64,000 nt of DNA from assembly GCF_963678635.1 (NCBI RefSeq), contig NC_087068.1:29266318-29330317 (forward strand). Direction: 5' to 3'. The DNA is from Symsagittifera roscoffensis (lineage: Eukaryota > Xenacoelomorpha > Acoela > Convolutidae). The position numbers were made by a program, and so were the translations under genes. Of this stretch, positions 47,316 to 58,451 are shown in pieces; within the stretch, counting starts at the first letter, position 1, and each line of letters begins with the position of its first letter. A model generated the notes under the pieces. The model was not told the origin of the DNA. It saw nothing but the letters and a program-made list of their open reading frames with translations, and searched no databases.

Positions 47316-47388
47316 GCCCTGCTAGCTCAGTCGGTAGAGCGTTGGACTTTTAATCCAACGGTCAAGGGTTCGAGTCCCTTGTGGGGCG
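47316..47388 (+). tRNA. tRNA-Lys-TTT: tRNA-Lys(UUU), fully canonical
   Basis: Every stem pairs: acceptor GCCCTGC/GTGGGGC, D GCTC/GAGC, anticodon TTGGA/TCCAA with loop CTTTTAA, T AAGGG/CCCTT with loop TTCGAGT; discriminator G73. A box TAGCTCAGTCGG and B box GGTTCGAGTCC match consensus, and a T5 terminator lies ~20 bases downstream. A 6-bp hairpin AGTTCG-AAAA-CGAACT ends 16-20 bases upstream. The G73 and overall body match eukaryotic tRNA-Lys(UUU). Expected to be transcribable. Confidence 0.9.
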
Positions 47389-47405
47389 ATGTTTGCAGAA
47401 TTTCT

Positions 47406-47411
47406 TTTTCA
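47406..47411 (+). terminator. Typical polymerase III terminator after a P unit
   Basis: The spacer gatgtttgcagaatttctttttcaaa places a T5 run about 20 bases after the mature 3' end. The same spacing is seen after most P units. A shorter T4 run (gattttaa) follows Q units. Confidence 0.6.
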
Positions 47412-48148
47412 AATTTTATTTGAACTAGAACTGTAGAATAAATTTTTGTAAAAAGTGAAACAAACACAATCCAATTAAGTCTAGCTCGAAAACGATTTTC
47501 AGCTTAGAAGCTATGAAAAACCAGAAATTTGCCTTGTTTGTCACAAAAAATTCTGGAAAGTTGTTTTGAATTCGCCGAGTCATTAGAGAGTTGGGCTTTT
47601 AATCCAACAGTCAAGGGTTCGAGTCCGTTGTGGGTGAAAATTTTAAAATAAGTTTTTTTTTTAGTTTTTGTTCAAAATTTTATTTTTTTTTGTAAAAACC
47701 GAAAGAAAAACACAATCTAAGTAAGTCTAGCTCGAAAGCGTTTTTGAGTTTAAAAGCTATAAACTTGGGAAAGAAGTAGTAGAGCCTTGCGTTCAAGAGG
47801 TCAAATAAAAATGATTTTTGTAAAAAGTGAAACAAACACAATCTAATGAAGTCTAGCTCTAAAGCGATTTTGAGCAAAAAAAGCTATGAAAAATTAGAAA
47901 TTTGCCTTTTTTGTCAAAAAAAAAAATTCTGGAAAGTTGTTTTGAACTCGCCGATTCAGTAGAGAGTTGAGCTTTTAATCCAACAACCAAGGGTTCGAGT
48001 CCGTTGTGAGTGAAGACATTGAATTAAGTTTTTAAATTTTGTTGGAAAGTTTTTTTTTTGTAAAAACTGAAAAAAAACAATCTTAATAATAAGTATAGCT
48101 CGAAAGCGTTTTTGAGTTTAAAATCTATAAGCTCGTGAATGAAGCAGA

Positions 48149-48221
48149 GCCCTGCTAGCTCAGTCGGCAGAGCGTTGGACTGTTAATCCCACGGTCAAGG
48201 GTTCGAGTCCCTGTTGGGGCG
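48149..48221 (+). tRNA. Lys-bodied tRNA with anticodon GUU (Asn)
   Basis: Anticodon loop CTGTTAA; anticodon stem TTGGA/TCCCA with one mismatch. 3' half ...CCCTG-TTGGGGC-G leaves mismatches at 49-65 and 7-66. D loop has the TCGGCA variant. Confidence 0.55.
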
Positions 48222-49177
48222 GTGGATGCAAAATTTCTTTTTCAATTTTTATTTTAACTAGAACTGTAGAATTGATTTTTGTAAAAAGTGAAACAAACAC
48301 AATCCAATTAAGTCTAGTTCGAAAACGAACTCGGGAGTGAAGCAGAGCCCTGCTAGCTCAGTCGGTAGAGCGTTGGAATTTTAATCCAACGGTCAAGGGT
48401 TCGAGTCCCTTGTGGGGCGATGTTTGCAGAATTTCTTTTTCAAATTTTATTTGAACTAGAACTGTAGAATAAATTTTTGTAAAAAGTGAAACAAACACAA
48501 TCCAATTAAGTCTAGCTCGAAAACGATTTTCAGCTTAGAAGCTATGAAAAACCAGAAATTTGCCTTGTTTGTCACAAAAAATTCTGGAAAGTTGTTTTGA
48601 ATTCGCCGAGTCATTAGAGAGTTGGGCTTTTAATCCAACAGTCAAGGGTTCGAGTCCGTTGTGGGTGAACATTTTAAAATAAGTTTTTTTTTTAGTTTTT
48701 GTTCGAAATTTTATTTTTTTTGTAAAAACCGAAAGAAAAACACAATCTAAGTAAGTCTAGCTCGAAAGCGTTTTTGAGTTTAAAAGCTATAAACTTGGGA
48801 AAGAAGTAGTAGAGCCTTGCGGTCAAGAGGTCAAATAAAAATGATTTTTGTAAAAAGTGAAACAAACACAATCTAATGAAGTCTAGCTCTAAAGCGATTT
48901 TGAGCAAAAAAAGCTATGAAAAATTAGAAATTTGCCTTTTTTGTCAAAAAAAAAATTCTGGAAAGTTGTTTTGAACTCGCCGATTCAGTAGAGAGTTGAG
49001 CTTTTAATCCAACAACCAAGGGTTCGAGTCCGTTGTGAGTGAAGACATTGAATTAAGTTTTTAAATTTTGTTGGAAAGTTTTTTTTTTGTAAAAACTGAA
49101 AAAAAACAATCTTAATAATAAGTATAGCTCGAAAGCGTTTTTGAGTTTAAAATCTATAAGCTCGTGAATGAAGCAGA

Positions 49178-49250
49178 GACCTGCTAGCTCAGTCGACAGA
49201 GCGTTGGACTGTTAATCCAACGGTCAAGTGTTCGAGTCCCTGTTGGGGCG
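49178..49250 (+). pseudogene. Lys-bodied copy with anticodon GUU, damaged T stem
   Basis: T arm AAGTG/CCCTG loses pairing; acceptor GACCTGC/TTGGGGC is weak. The anticodon arm is intact with GTT. Confidence 0.5.
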
Positions 49251-49634
49251 GTGGATGCAAAATTTCTTTTTCAATTTTTATTTTAACTAGAACTGTAGAA
49301 TTGATTTTTGTAAAAAGTGAAACAAACACAATCCAATTAAGTCTAGCTCGAAAACGATTTTCAGCTTGGAAGCTATGAAAAACCAGAAATTTGCTTTGTT
49401 TGTCACAAAAAAATTCTGGAAAGTTGTTTTGAACTCGCCGATTCAGTAGAGAGTTGAGCTTTTAATCCAACAACCAAGGGTTCGAGTCCGTTGTGAGTGA
49501 AGATATTAAATTAAGTTTTTAAATTTTGTTGGAAAGTTTTTTTTTGTGAAAACTGAAAAAAAACAATCTTAATAATAAGTATAGCTCGAAAGCGTTTTTG
49601 AGTTTAAAATCTATAAGCTCGTGAATGAAGCAGG

Positions 49635-49707
49635 GCCCTGCTAGCTCAGTCGGCAGAGCGTTGGACTATGAATCCAACGGTCAAGGGTTCGAGTCCCTGT
49701 TGGGGCG
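49635..49707 (+). tRNA. Lys-bodied tRNA with anticodon AUG (His)
   Basis: Anticodon loop CTATGAA on an intact TTGGA/TCCAA stem. D arm GCTC/GAGC is intact; acceptor lacks only 7-66; T stem lacks 49-65. An A34 His anticodon is rarely used in eukaryotes. Confidence 0.55.
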
Positions 49708-50092
49708 GCGGATGCAAAATTTCTTTTTCAATTTTTATTTTAACTAGAACTGTAGAATTGATTTTTGTAAAAAGTGAAAACACAATCCAATTAAGTCTAG
49801 CTCGAAAACGATTTTCAGCTTGGAAGCTCTGAAAAACCAGAAAATTGCCTTGTTTGTCACAAAAAAATTCTGGAAAGTTGTTTTGAACTCGCCGATTCAG
49901 TAGAGAGTTGAGCTTTTAATCCAACAACCAAGGGTTCGAGTCCGTTGTGAGTGAAGATATTAAATTAAGTTTTTAAATTTTGTTGGAAAGTTTTTTTTGT
50001 AAAAACTGAAAAAAAAGAAAACAATCTTAATAATAAGTATAGCTCGAAAGCGTTTTTGAGTTTAAAATCTATAAGCTCGTGAATGAAGCAGA

Positions 50093-50158
50093 GCCCTGCT
50101 AGCTCAGTCGGCAGAGCGTTGGACTGTGAATCCAACGGTCCGAGTCCCTGTTGGGGCG
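50093..50158 (+). pseudogene. GUG copy with 5' T-stem deletion
   Basis: Anticodon loop CTGTGAA is present, but caacggtc joins cgagtccctg directly, removing the 5' T stem and start of the T loop. The B box is destroyed. Confidence 0.7.
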
Positions 50159-50541
50159 GTGGATGCAAAATTTCTTTTTCAATTTTTATTTTAACTAGAA
50201 CTGTAGAATTGATTTTTGTAAAAAGTGAAACAAACACAATCCAATTAAGTCTAGCTCGAAAACGATTTTCAGCTTGGAAGCTATGAAAAACCAGAAATTT
50301 GCCTTGTTTGTCACAAAAAATTTCTGGAAAGTTGTTTTGAACTCGCCGATTCAGTAGAGAGTTGAGCTTTTAATCCAACAATCAAGGGTTCGAGTCCGTT
50401 GTGAGTGAACATTTTAAAGCAAGTTTTTTAATTTTGTTCGAAAGTTTTTTTTGTAAAAACAAAAAAAAATCAATCATAATAATAAGTCTAGCTCGAAAGC
50501 GTTTTTGAGTTTAAAATCTATAAGCTCGTGAATGAAGCAGA

Positions 50542-50614
50542 GCCCTGCTAGCTCAGTCGGTAAAGCGTTGGACTTCTAATCCAACGGTTAAGGGTTTGAG
50601 TCCCTTGTGGGGCG
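50542..50614 (+). tRNA. Lys-bodied tRNA with anticodon UCU (Arg)
   Basis: Anticodon loop CTTCTAA on an intact stem. Acceptor and T stems pair; T loop is TTTGAGT; D stem GCTC/AAGC has one mismatch. Confidence 0.6.
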
Positions 50615-50738
50615 ATGATTGCAGAATTTCTTTTTCAAATTTTTTTGAACTAGAACTGTAGAATTAATTTTTGTAAAAAAAGAAACAAACACAATCCAAT
50701 TAGGTCTAGTTCGAAAACGAACTCGGCAATGAAGCAGA

Positions 50739-50811
50739 GCCCTGCTAGCTCAGTCGGTAGAGCGTTGCACTTGTAATCCAACGGTCAAGGGTTCGAGTCC
50801 CTTGTGGGGCG
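50739..50811 (+). tRNA. Lys-bodied tRNA with anticodon UGU (Thr)
   Basis: Anticodon loop CTTGTAA; stem TTGCA/TCCAA has one C-C mismatch. All other arms are identical to the canonical copy, including B box. The equivalent slot at 54233 is a perfect UUU gene. Confidence 0.65.
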
Positions 50812-51449
50812 ATGTTTGCAGAATATCTATTTCAAATTTTATTTGAACTAGAACTGTAGAATAAATTTTTGTAAAAAATGAAACACACAATCCAATTTAA
50901 TCTAGCTCGAAAACGATTTTCAGCTTGGAAACTATGAAAAACCAGAAATTTGCCTTGTTTGCCACCAAAAAAAAATAATAATTACTGGGAAGTTGTTTTG
51001 AGCTTGCCGAGTCAGTAGAGAGTTGGGCTTTTAATCCAACAATCAAGGGTTGATGTCCGTTGTGGGTGAATAGTTCAGAATTGCTTCTTCCATTTTTATT
51101 TGAACTAGAATTTTAGAATTGTGTTTTGTAAAATGGGACACAAACAATCTAATTAAGTCTAGTTCGGAAGCGATTTTGAGCTTGGAAGCTATGAGAAACC
51201 AGAAATTTGCCTTGTTTGTCACAAAAAAACTCTGGAAAGTTGTTTTGAACTCGCTGATTCAGTAGAGAGTTGAGCTTTTAATCCAACAATCAAGGGTTCG
51301 AGTCCGTTGTGAGTGAAGATTTTAAATTAAGTTTTTAAATTTTGTTCGAAAGTTTTTTTTTGTAAAAACTGAAAAAAACAATCTTAATAATAAGTCTAGC
51401 TCGAAAGCGTTTTTGAGTTTAAAAGCTATAAGCTCTTGAATGATGCAGA

Positions 51450-51522
51450 GCTCTGCTAGCTGAGTCGGCAGAGCGTTGGACTGTTAATCCAATGTTCAAG
51501 GGTTCGAGTCCCTGTTGGGGCG
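51450..51522 (+). tRNA. Lys-bodied tRNA with anticodon GUU
   Basis: Loop CTGTTAA; acceptor GCTCTGC/TTGGGGC; D stem GCTG/GAGC with one mismatch. Its homologues at 59168, 60535 and 61909 carry UUU instead. Confidence 0.5.
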
Positions 51523-51908
51523 GTGGTTGTAAAATTTCTTTTTCAATTTTTTTTCCAACTAGAACTGTAGAATTGATTTTTGTAAAAAGTGAAACAAACA
51601 CAATCCAATTAAGTCTAGCTCGAAAACGATTTTCAGCTTGGAAGCTATGAAAAACCAGAAATTTGCCTTGTTTGTCACAAAAAAAAATCTGGAAAGTTGT
51701 TTTGAACTCGCCGATTCAGTAGAGAGTTGAGCTTTTAATCCAACAATCAAGGGTTCGAGTCCGTTGTGAGTGAATGTTTTAAATTAAGTTTTTAAATTTT
51801 GTTCGAAAGTTTTTTTTCTGTAAAAACTGAAAAAAAACAATCTTAATAATAACTCTAGCTCGAAAGCGTTTTTGAGTTCAAAATCTATAAGCTCGTGAAT
51901 GAAGCAGA

Positions 51909-51982
51909 GCCCTGCTAGCGCAGTCGATAGAGCGGTGGACGTTTAATCCAACGGTCAAGGGTTCGAGTCCCTTGTGGGGGAG
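51909..51982 (+). pseudogene. Copy with U33 changed to G
   Basis: Loop CGTTTAA as at 27894, D stem GCGC, and an extra G in the 3' acceptor strand. Confidence 0.5.
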
Positions 51983-52304
51983 ATGATTGCAGAATTTCTT
52001 TTTCAAATTTTATTTGAACTAGAACTGTAGAATTAATTTTTGTAAAAAGTGAAACAAACACAATCCAATTAGGTCTAGTTCGAAAACGAACTCGGCAATG
52101 AAGCAGAGCCCTGCTAGCTCAGTCGGTAGAGCGTTGGACTTTTAATCCAACGGTCAAGGGTACGAGTCCCTTGTGGGGCGATGTTTGCAGAATTTCATTT
52201 TTCAAATTTTTTTGAACTAGAACAGAAGAATTAATTTTTGTAAAAGTGAAACAAACACAATCCAATTAAGTCTAGTTCGAAAACGAACTCGGGAATGAAG
52301 CAGA

Positions 52305-52377
52305 GCCCTGCTAGCTCAGTCGGTAGAGCGTTGGACTTTTAATCCAACGGTCAAGGGTTCGAGTCCCTTGTGGGGCG
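52305..52377 (+). tRNA. tRNA-Lys-TTT: tRNA-Lys(UUU), fully canonical
   Basis: Base-for-base the same 73-base gene as at 47316, with the same upstream hairpin and a downstream T9 run. Confidence 0.9.
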
Positions 52378-53128
52378 ATGTTTGCAGAATTTTTTTTTCA
52401 AATTTTATTTGAACTAGAACTGTAGAATAAATTTTTGTAAAAAGTGAAACAAACATAATCCAATTAAGTCTAGCTCGAAAACGATTTTCAGCTTAGAAGC
52501 TATGAAAAACCAGAAATTTGCCTTGTTTGTCACAAAAAATTCTGGAAAGTTGTTTTGAATTCGCCGAGTCATTAGAGAGTTGGGCTTTTAATCAAGGGTT
52601 CGAGTCCGTTGTGGGTGAAAATTTTAAAATAAGTTTTTTTTTTAGTTTTTGTTCGAAATTTTATTTTTTTTGTAAAAACCGAAAGAAAAACACAATCTAA
52701 GTCAGTCTAGCTCGAAAGCGTTTTTGAGTTTAAAAGCTATAAACTTGGGAAAGAAGTAGTAGAGCCTTGCGGTCAAGAGGTCAAATAAAAATGATTTTTT
52801 TTTAAAAAGTGAAAGAAACACAATCTAATGAAGTCTAGCTCTAAAGCGATTTTGAGCAAAAAAGCTATGAAAAATCAGAAATTTGCCTTGTTTGTCAAAA
52901 AAAAAATTCTGGAAAGTTGTTTTGAACTCGCCGATTCAGTAGAGAGTTGAGCTTTTAATCCAACAACCAAGGGTTGAGTCCGTTGTGAGTGAAGACATTA
53001 AATTAAGTTTTTAAATTTTGTTGGAAAGTTTTTTTTTTGTAAAAACTGAAAAAAAAACAATCTTAATAATAAGTATAGCTCGAAAGCGTTTTTGAGTTTA
53101 AAATCTATAAGCTCGTAAATGAAGCAGA

Positions 53129-53201
53129 GCCCTGCTAGCTCAGTCGGCAGAGCGTTGGACTGTGAATCCAACGGTCAAGGGTTCGAGTCCCTGTTGGGGC
53201 G
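53129..53201 (+). tRNA. Lys-bodied tRNA with anticodon GUG
   Basis: Loop CTGTGAA with intact D and anticodon stems. 3' half CCCTG-TTGGGGC as in the GUU copies, so 49-65 and 7-66 are mismatched. Confidence 0.6.
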
Positions 53202-53585
53202 GTGGATGCAAAATTTCTTTTTCAATTTTTATTTTAACTAGAACTGTAGAATTGATTTTTGTAAAAAGTGAAAACACAATCCAATTAAGTCTAGCTCGAA
53301 AACGATTTTCAGCTTGGAAGCTATGAAAAACCAGAAATTTGCCTTGTTTGTCACAAAAAAATTCTGGAAAGTTGTTTTGAACTCGCCGATTCAGTAGAGA
53401 GTTGAGCTTTTAATCCAACAACCAAGGGTTCGAGTCCGTTGTGAGTGAAGATATTAAATTAAGTTTTTAAATTTTGTTGGAAAGTTTTTTTTTGTAAAAA
53501 CTGAAAAAAAAAAACAATCCTAATAATAAGTATAGCTCGAAAGCGTTTTTGAGTTTAAAATCTATAAGCTCGTGAATGAAGCAGA

Positions 53586-53651
53586 GCCCTGCTAGCTCAG
53601 TCGGCAGAGCGTTGGACTGTGAATCCAACGGTCCGAGTCCCTGTTGGGGCG
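53586..53651 (+). pseudogene. GUG copy with 5' T-stem deletion
   Basis: Same deletion as at 50093, one 3.5-kb period downstream. Confidence 0.7.
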
Positions 53652-54232
53652 GTGGATGCAAAATTTCTTTTTCAATTTTTATTTTAACTAGAACTGTAGA
53701 ATTGATTTTTGTAAAAAGTGAAACAAACACAATCCAATTAAGTCTAGCTCGAAAACGATTTTCAGCTTGGAAGCTATGAAAAACCAGAAATTTGCCTTGT
53801 TTGTCACAAAAAAAATTCTGGAAAGTTGTTTTGAACTCGCCGATTCAGTAGAGAGTTGAGCTTTTAATCCAACAATCAAGGGTTCGAGTCCGTTGTGAGT
53901 GAAGATTTTAAAGTAAGTTTTTTTAATTTTGTTCGAAAGTTTTTTGTAAAAACTGAAAAAAAAATCAATCTTAATAATAAGTCTAGCTCGAAAGCGTTTT
54001 TGAGTTTAAAATCTATAAGCTCGTGAATGAAGCAGAGCCCTGCTAGCGCAGTCGGTAAAGCGTTGGACTTTTAATCCAACGGTCAAGGTATGAGTCCCTT
54101 GTGGGGCGATGATTGCAGAATTTCTTTTTCAAATTTTTTTGAACTAGAACTGTAGAATTAATTTTTGTAAAAAGTGAAACAAACACAATCCAATTAGGTC
54201 TAGTTCGAAAACGAACTCGGCAATGAAGCAGA

Positions 54233-54305
54233 GCCCTGCTAGCTCAGTCGGTAGAGCGTTGGACTTTTAATCCAACGGTCAAGGGTTCGAGTCCCTTGTG
54301 GGGCG
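54233..54305 (+). tRNA. tRNA-Lys-TTT: tRNA-Lys(UUU), fully canonical
   Basis: Identical to 47316. Upstream context is the aggtctagttcgaaaacgaactcggcaa variant of the hairpin element; the downstream run is ctatttc, with a weaker terminator. Confidence 0.9.
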
Positions 54306-54947
54306 ATGTTTGCAGAATTTCTATTTCAAATTTTATTTGAACTAGAACTGTAGAATAATTTTTCGTAAAAAATGAAACAAACACAATCCAATTTAATCTA
54401 GCTCGAAAACGATTTTCAGCTTGGAAGCTATGAAAAACCAGAAATTTGCCTTGTTTGCCACCAAAAAAAAATAATAATTACTGGGAAGTTGTTTTGAGCT
54501 TGCCGAGTCAGTAGATAGTTGGGCTTTTAATCCAACAATCAAGGGTTGGTGTCCGTTGTGGGTGAATAGTTCAGAATTGCTTCTTCCATTTTCATTTGAA
54601 CTTGAATTTTAGAATTGTGTTTTGTAAAATGGGACACAAACAATCTAATTAAGTCTAGTTCGGAAGCGATTTTGAGCTTGGAAGCTATGAAAAACCAGAA
54701 ATTTGCCTTGTTTGTCACAAAAAAACTCTGGAAAGTTGTTTTGAACTCGCTGATCCAGTAGAGAGTTGAGCTTTTAATCCAACAATCAAGGGTTCGAGTC
54801 CGCTGTGAGTGAATGTTTTAAATTAAGTTTTTAAATTTTGTTCGAAAGTTTTTTTCTGTAAAAACTGAAAAAAAAACAATCTTAATAATAACTCTAGCTC
54901 GAAAGCGTTTTTGAGTTCAAAATCTATAAGCTCGTGAATGAAGCAGA

Positions 54948-55020
54948 GCCCTGCTAGCTCAGTCGATAGAGAGGTGGACTTCTAATCCAACGGTCAAGGG
55001 TTCGAGGTCTTTGTGGGGAG
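54948..55020 (+). pseudogene. Lys-bodied copy with anticodon UCU, damaged
   Basis: Loop CTTCTAA, but the 3' half reads TTCGAGG-TCTTT-GTGGGGA, breaking the T stem and 1-72; the D stem is also altered. Confidence 0.5.
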
Positions 55021-55145
55021 ATGATTGCAGAATTTCTTTTTCAAATTTTATTTGAACTAGAACTGTAGAATTAATTTTTGTAAAAAGTGAAACAAACACA
55101 ATCCAATTAGGTCTAGTTCGAAAACGAACTCGGCAATGAAGCAGA

Positions 55146-55218
55146 GCCCTGCTAGCTCAGTCGGTAGAGCGTTGGACTTTTAATCCAACGGTCAAGGGTT
55201 CGAGTCCCTTGTGGGGCG
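55146..55218 (+). tRNA. tRNA-Lys-TTT: tRNA-Lys(UUU), fully canonical
   Basis: Identical to 47316, followed by a T6 run. Confidence 0.9.
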
Positions 55219-55343
55219 ATGTTTGCAGAATTTCTTTTTTCAAATTTTTTTGAACTAGAACAGAAGAATTAATTTTTGTAAAAAGTGAAACAAACACAAT
55301 CCAATTAAGTCTAGTTCGAAAACGAACTCGGGAATGAAGCAGA

Positions 55344-55416
55344 GCCCTGCTAGCTCAGTCGGTAGAGCGTTGGACTTTTAATCCAACGGTCAAGGGTTCG
55401 AGTCCCTTGTGGGGCG
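55344..55416 (+). tRNA. tRNA-Lys-TTT: tRNA-Lys(UUU), fully canonical
   Basis: Identical to 47316 and only 198 bases from the copy at 55146, with no Q unit between them; followed by ctttttc. Confidence 0.9.
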
Positions 55417-56179
55417 ATGTTTGCAGAATTTCTTTTTCAAATTTTATTTGAACTAGAACTGTAGGATAAATTTTTGTAAAAAGTGAAACAAACACAATCC
55501 AATTAAGTCTAGCTCGAAAACGATTTTCAGCTTAGAAGCTATGAAAAACCAGAAGTTTGCCTTGTTTGTCACAAAAAATTCTGGAAAGTTGTTTTGAATT
55601 CGCCGAGTCATTAGAGAGTTGGGCTTTTAATCCAACAGTCAAGGGTTCGAGTCCGTTGTGGGTGAAAATTTTAAAATAAGTTTTTTTTTTTTAGTTTTTG
55701 TTCGAAATTTTGTTTTTTTTTTTGTAAAAACCGAAAGAAAAACACAATCTAAGTAAGTCTAGCTCGAAAGCGTTTTTGAGTTTAAAAGCTATAAACTTGG
55801 GAAAGAAGTAGTAGAGCCTTGCGGTCAAGAGGTCAAATAAAAATGATTTTTGTAAAAAGTGAAACAAAGACAATCTAATGAAGTCTAGCTCTAAAGCGAT
55901 TTTGAGCAAAAAAGCTATGAAAAATCAGAATTTTGCCTTGTTTGTCAAAAAAAAAATTCTGGAAAGTTGTTTTGAACTCGCCGATTCAGTAGAGAGTTGA
56001 GCTTTTAATCCAACAACCAAGGGTTCGAGTCCGTTGTGAGTGAAGACATTAAATTAAGTTTTTAAATTTTGTTGGAAAGTTTTTTTTTTGTAAAAACTGA
56101 AAAAAAAACAATCTTAATAATAAGTATAGCTCGAAAGCGTTTTTGAGTTTAAAATCTATAAGCTCGTGAATGAAGCAGA

Positions 56180-56252
56180 GCCCTGCTAGCTCAGTCGGCA
56201 GAGCGTTGGACTGTTAATCCAACGGTCAAGGGTTCGAGTCCCTGTTGGGGCG
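56180..56252 (+). tRNA. Lys-bodied tRNA with anticodon GUU
   Basis: Best GUU copy: D and anticodon stems perfect, loop CTGTTAA, T loop TTCGAGT. Mismatches only at 49-65 and 7-66. Confidence 0.6.
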
Positions 56253-56636
56253 GTGGATGCAAAATTTCTTTTTCAATTTTTATTTTAACTAGAACTGTAG
56301 AATTGATTTTTGTAAAAAGTGAAACAAACACAATCCAATTAAGTCTAGCTCGAAAACGATTTTCAGCTTGGAAGCTATGAAAAACCAGAAATTTGCCTTG
56401 TTTGTCACAAAAAAATTCTGGAAAGTTGTTTTGAACTCGCCAATTCAGTAGAGAGTTGAGCTTTTAATCCAACAACCAAGGGTTCGAGTCCGTTGTGAGT
56501 GAAGATATTAAATTAAGTTTTTAAATTTTGTTGGAAAGTTTTTTTTTGTAAAAACTGAAAAAAAACAATCTTAATAATAAGTATAGCTCGAAAGCGTTTT
56601 TGAGTTTAAAATCTATAAGCTCGTGAATGTAGCAGA

Positions 56637-56709
56637 GCCCTGCTAGCTCAGTCAGCAGAGCGTTGGACTGTGAATCCAACGGTCAAGGGTTCGAGTCCCT
56701 GTTGGGGCG
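56637..56709 (+). tRNA. Lys-bodied tRNA with anticodon GUG
   Basis: As 53129, with D loop AGTCAGCA, so one of the conserved D-loop G residues is lost. Confidence 0.55.
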
Positions 56710-57090
56710 GTGGATGCAAAATTTCTTTTTCAATTTTTATTTTAACTAGAACTGTAGAATTGATTTTTCTAAAAAGTGAAAACACAATCCAATTAAGTCT
56801 AGCTCGAAAACGATTTTCAGCTTGGAAGCTATGAAAAACCAGAAATTTGCCTTGTTTGTCACAAAAAAATTCTGGAAAGTTGTTTTGAACTCGCCGATTC
56901 AGTAGAGAGTTGAGCTTTTAATCCAACAACCAAGGGTTCGAGTCCGTTGTGAGTGAAGATATTAAATTAAGTTTTTAAATTTAGTTGGAAAGTTTTTTTT
57001 GTAAAAACTGAAAAAAAAACAATCTTAATAATAAGTATAGCTCGAAAGCGTTTTTGAGTTTAAAATCTATAAGCTCGTGAATGAAGCAGA

Positions 57091-57156
57091 GCCCTGCTAG
57101 CTCAGTCGGCAGAGCGTTGGACTGTGCATCCAACGGTCCGAGTCCCTGTTGGGGCG
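57091..57156 (+). pseudogene. GUG copy with 5' T-stem deletion
   Basis: Third copy of the deletion form; loop CTGTGCA. Confidence 0.7.
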
Positions 57157-58451
57157 GTGGATGCAAAATTTCTTTTTCAATTTTTATTTTAACTAGAACT
57201 GTAGAATTGATTTTTGTAAAAAGTGAAACAAACACAATCCAATTAAGTCTAGCTCGAAAACGATTTTCAGCTTGGAAGCTATGAAAAACCAGAAATTTGC
57301 CTTGTTTGTCACAAAAAAATCTGGAAAGTTGTTTTGAACTCGCCGATTCGGTAGAGAGTTGAGCTTTTAATCCAACAATCAAGGGTTCGAGTCCGTTGTG
57401 AGTGAAGATTTTAAAGTAAGTTTTTTAATTTTGTTCGAAAGTTTTTTGTAAAAACTGAAAAAAAAATCAATCTTAATAATAAGTCTAGCTCGAAAGCGTT
57501 TTTGAGTTTAAAATTTATAAGCTCGTGAATGAAGCAGAGCCCTGCTAGCTCAGTCGGGAAAGCGTTGGACTTTTAATCCAACGGTCAAGGGTTTGTGTCC
57601 CTTGTTGGGCGATGATTGCAGAATTTTTTTTTCAAAATTTTTTGAACTAGAACTGTAGAATTAATTTTTGTAAAAAGTGAAACAAACACAATCCAATTAG
57701 GTCTAGTTCGAAAAGGAACTCGGCAATGAAGCAGAGCCCTGCTAGCTCAGTCGGTAGAGCGTTGGACTTTTAATCCAACGGTCAAGGGTTCGAGTCCGTT
57801 GTGGGGCGATGTTTGCAGAATTTCTATTTCAAATTTTATTTGAACTAGAACTGTAGAATAAATTTTTGTAAAAAGTGAAACAAACACAATCCAATTTAAT
57901 CTAGCTCGAAAACGATTTTCAGCTTGGAAGCTATGAAAAACCTGAAATTTGCCTTGTTTGCCACCAAAAAAAATAATAATTACTGGGAAGTTGTTTTGAG
58001 CTTGCCGAGTCAGTAGAGAGTTGGGCTTTTAATCCAACAATCAAGGGTTGGTGTCCGTTGTGGGTGAATAGTTCAGAATTGCTTCTTCCATTTTTATTTG
58101 AACTAGAATTTTAGAATTGTGTTTTGTAAAATGGGACACAAACAATCTAATTAAGTCTAGTTCGGAAGCGATTTTGAGCTTGGAAGCTATGAAAAACCAG
58201 AAATTTGCCTTGTTTGTCACAAAAAAACTCTGGAAATTTGTTATGAACTCGCTGATTCAGTAGAGAGTTGAGCTTTTAATCCAACAATCAAGGGTTCGAG
58301 TCCGTTGTGAGTGAAGATTTTAAATTAAGTTTTTAAATTTTGTTCGAAAGTTTTTTTTTTGTAAAAACTGAAAAAAAAAACAATCTTAATAATAAGTCTA
58401 GCTCGAAAGCGTTTTTGAGTTAAAAATCTATAAGCTCGGGAATTAAGCAGA

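Larger units (their letters stand above)
49635..58000. repeat. ~3.5-kb higher-order repeat
   Basis: P units at 49635, 50093, 50739 recur at 53129, 53586, 54233 and at 56637, 57091, 57736, offsets 3493-3508. Diagnostic units (the 7-8-base T-arm deletion at 50093/53586/57091, and the gccaccaaaaa spacer at ~50960/54459/57960) are kept in place. Confidence 0.85.

Noticed and set aside
41418-55909. Recurring 65-74-codon minus-strand frames (LKIALELDFIRLCLF...)
   Set aside because: These are antisense shadows of the tRNA-array spacers; lengths vary with homopolymer runs and no start context or family resemblance is seen.
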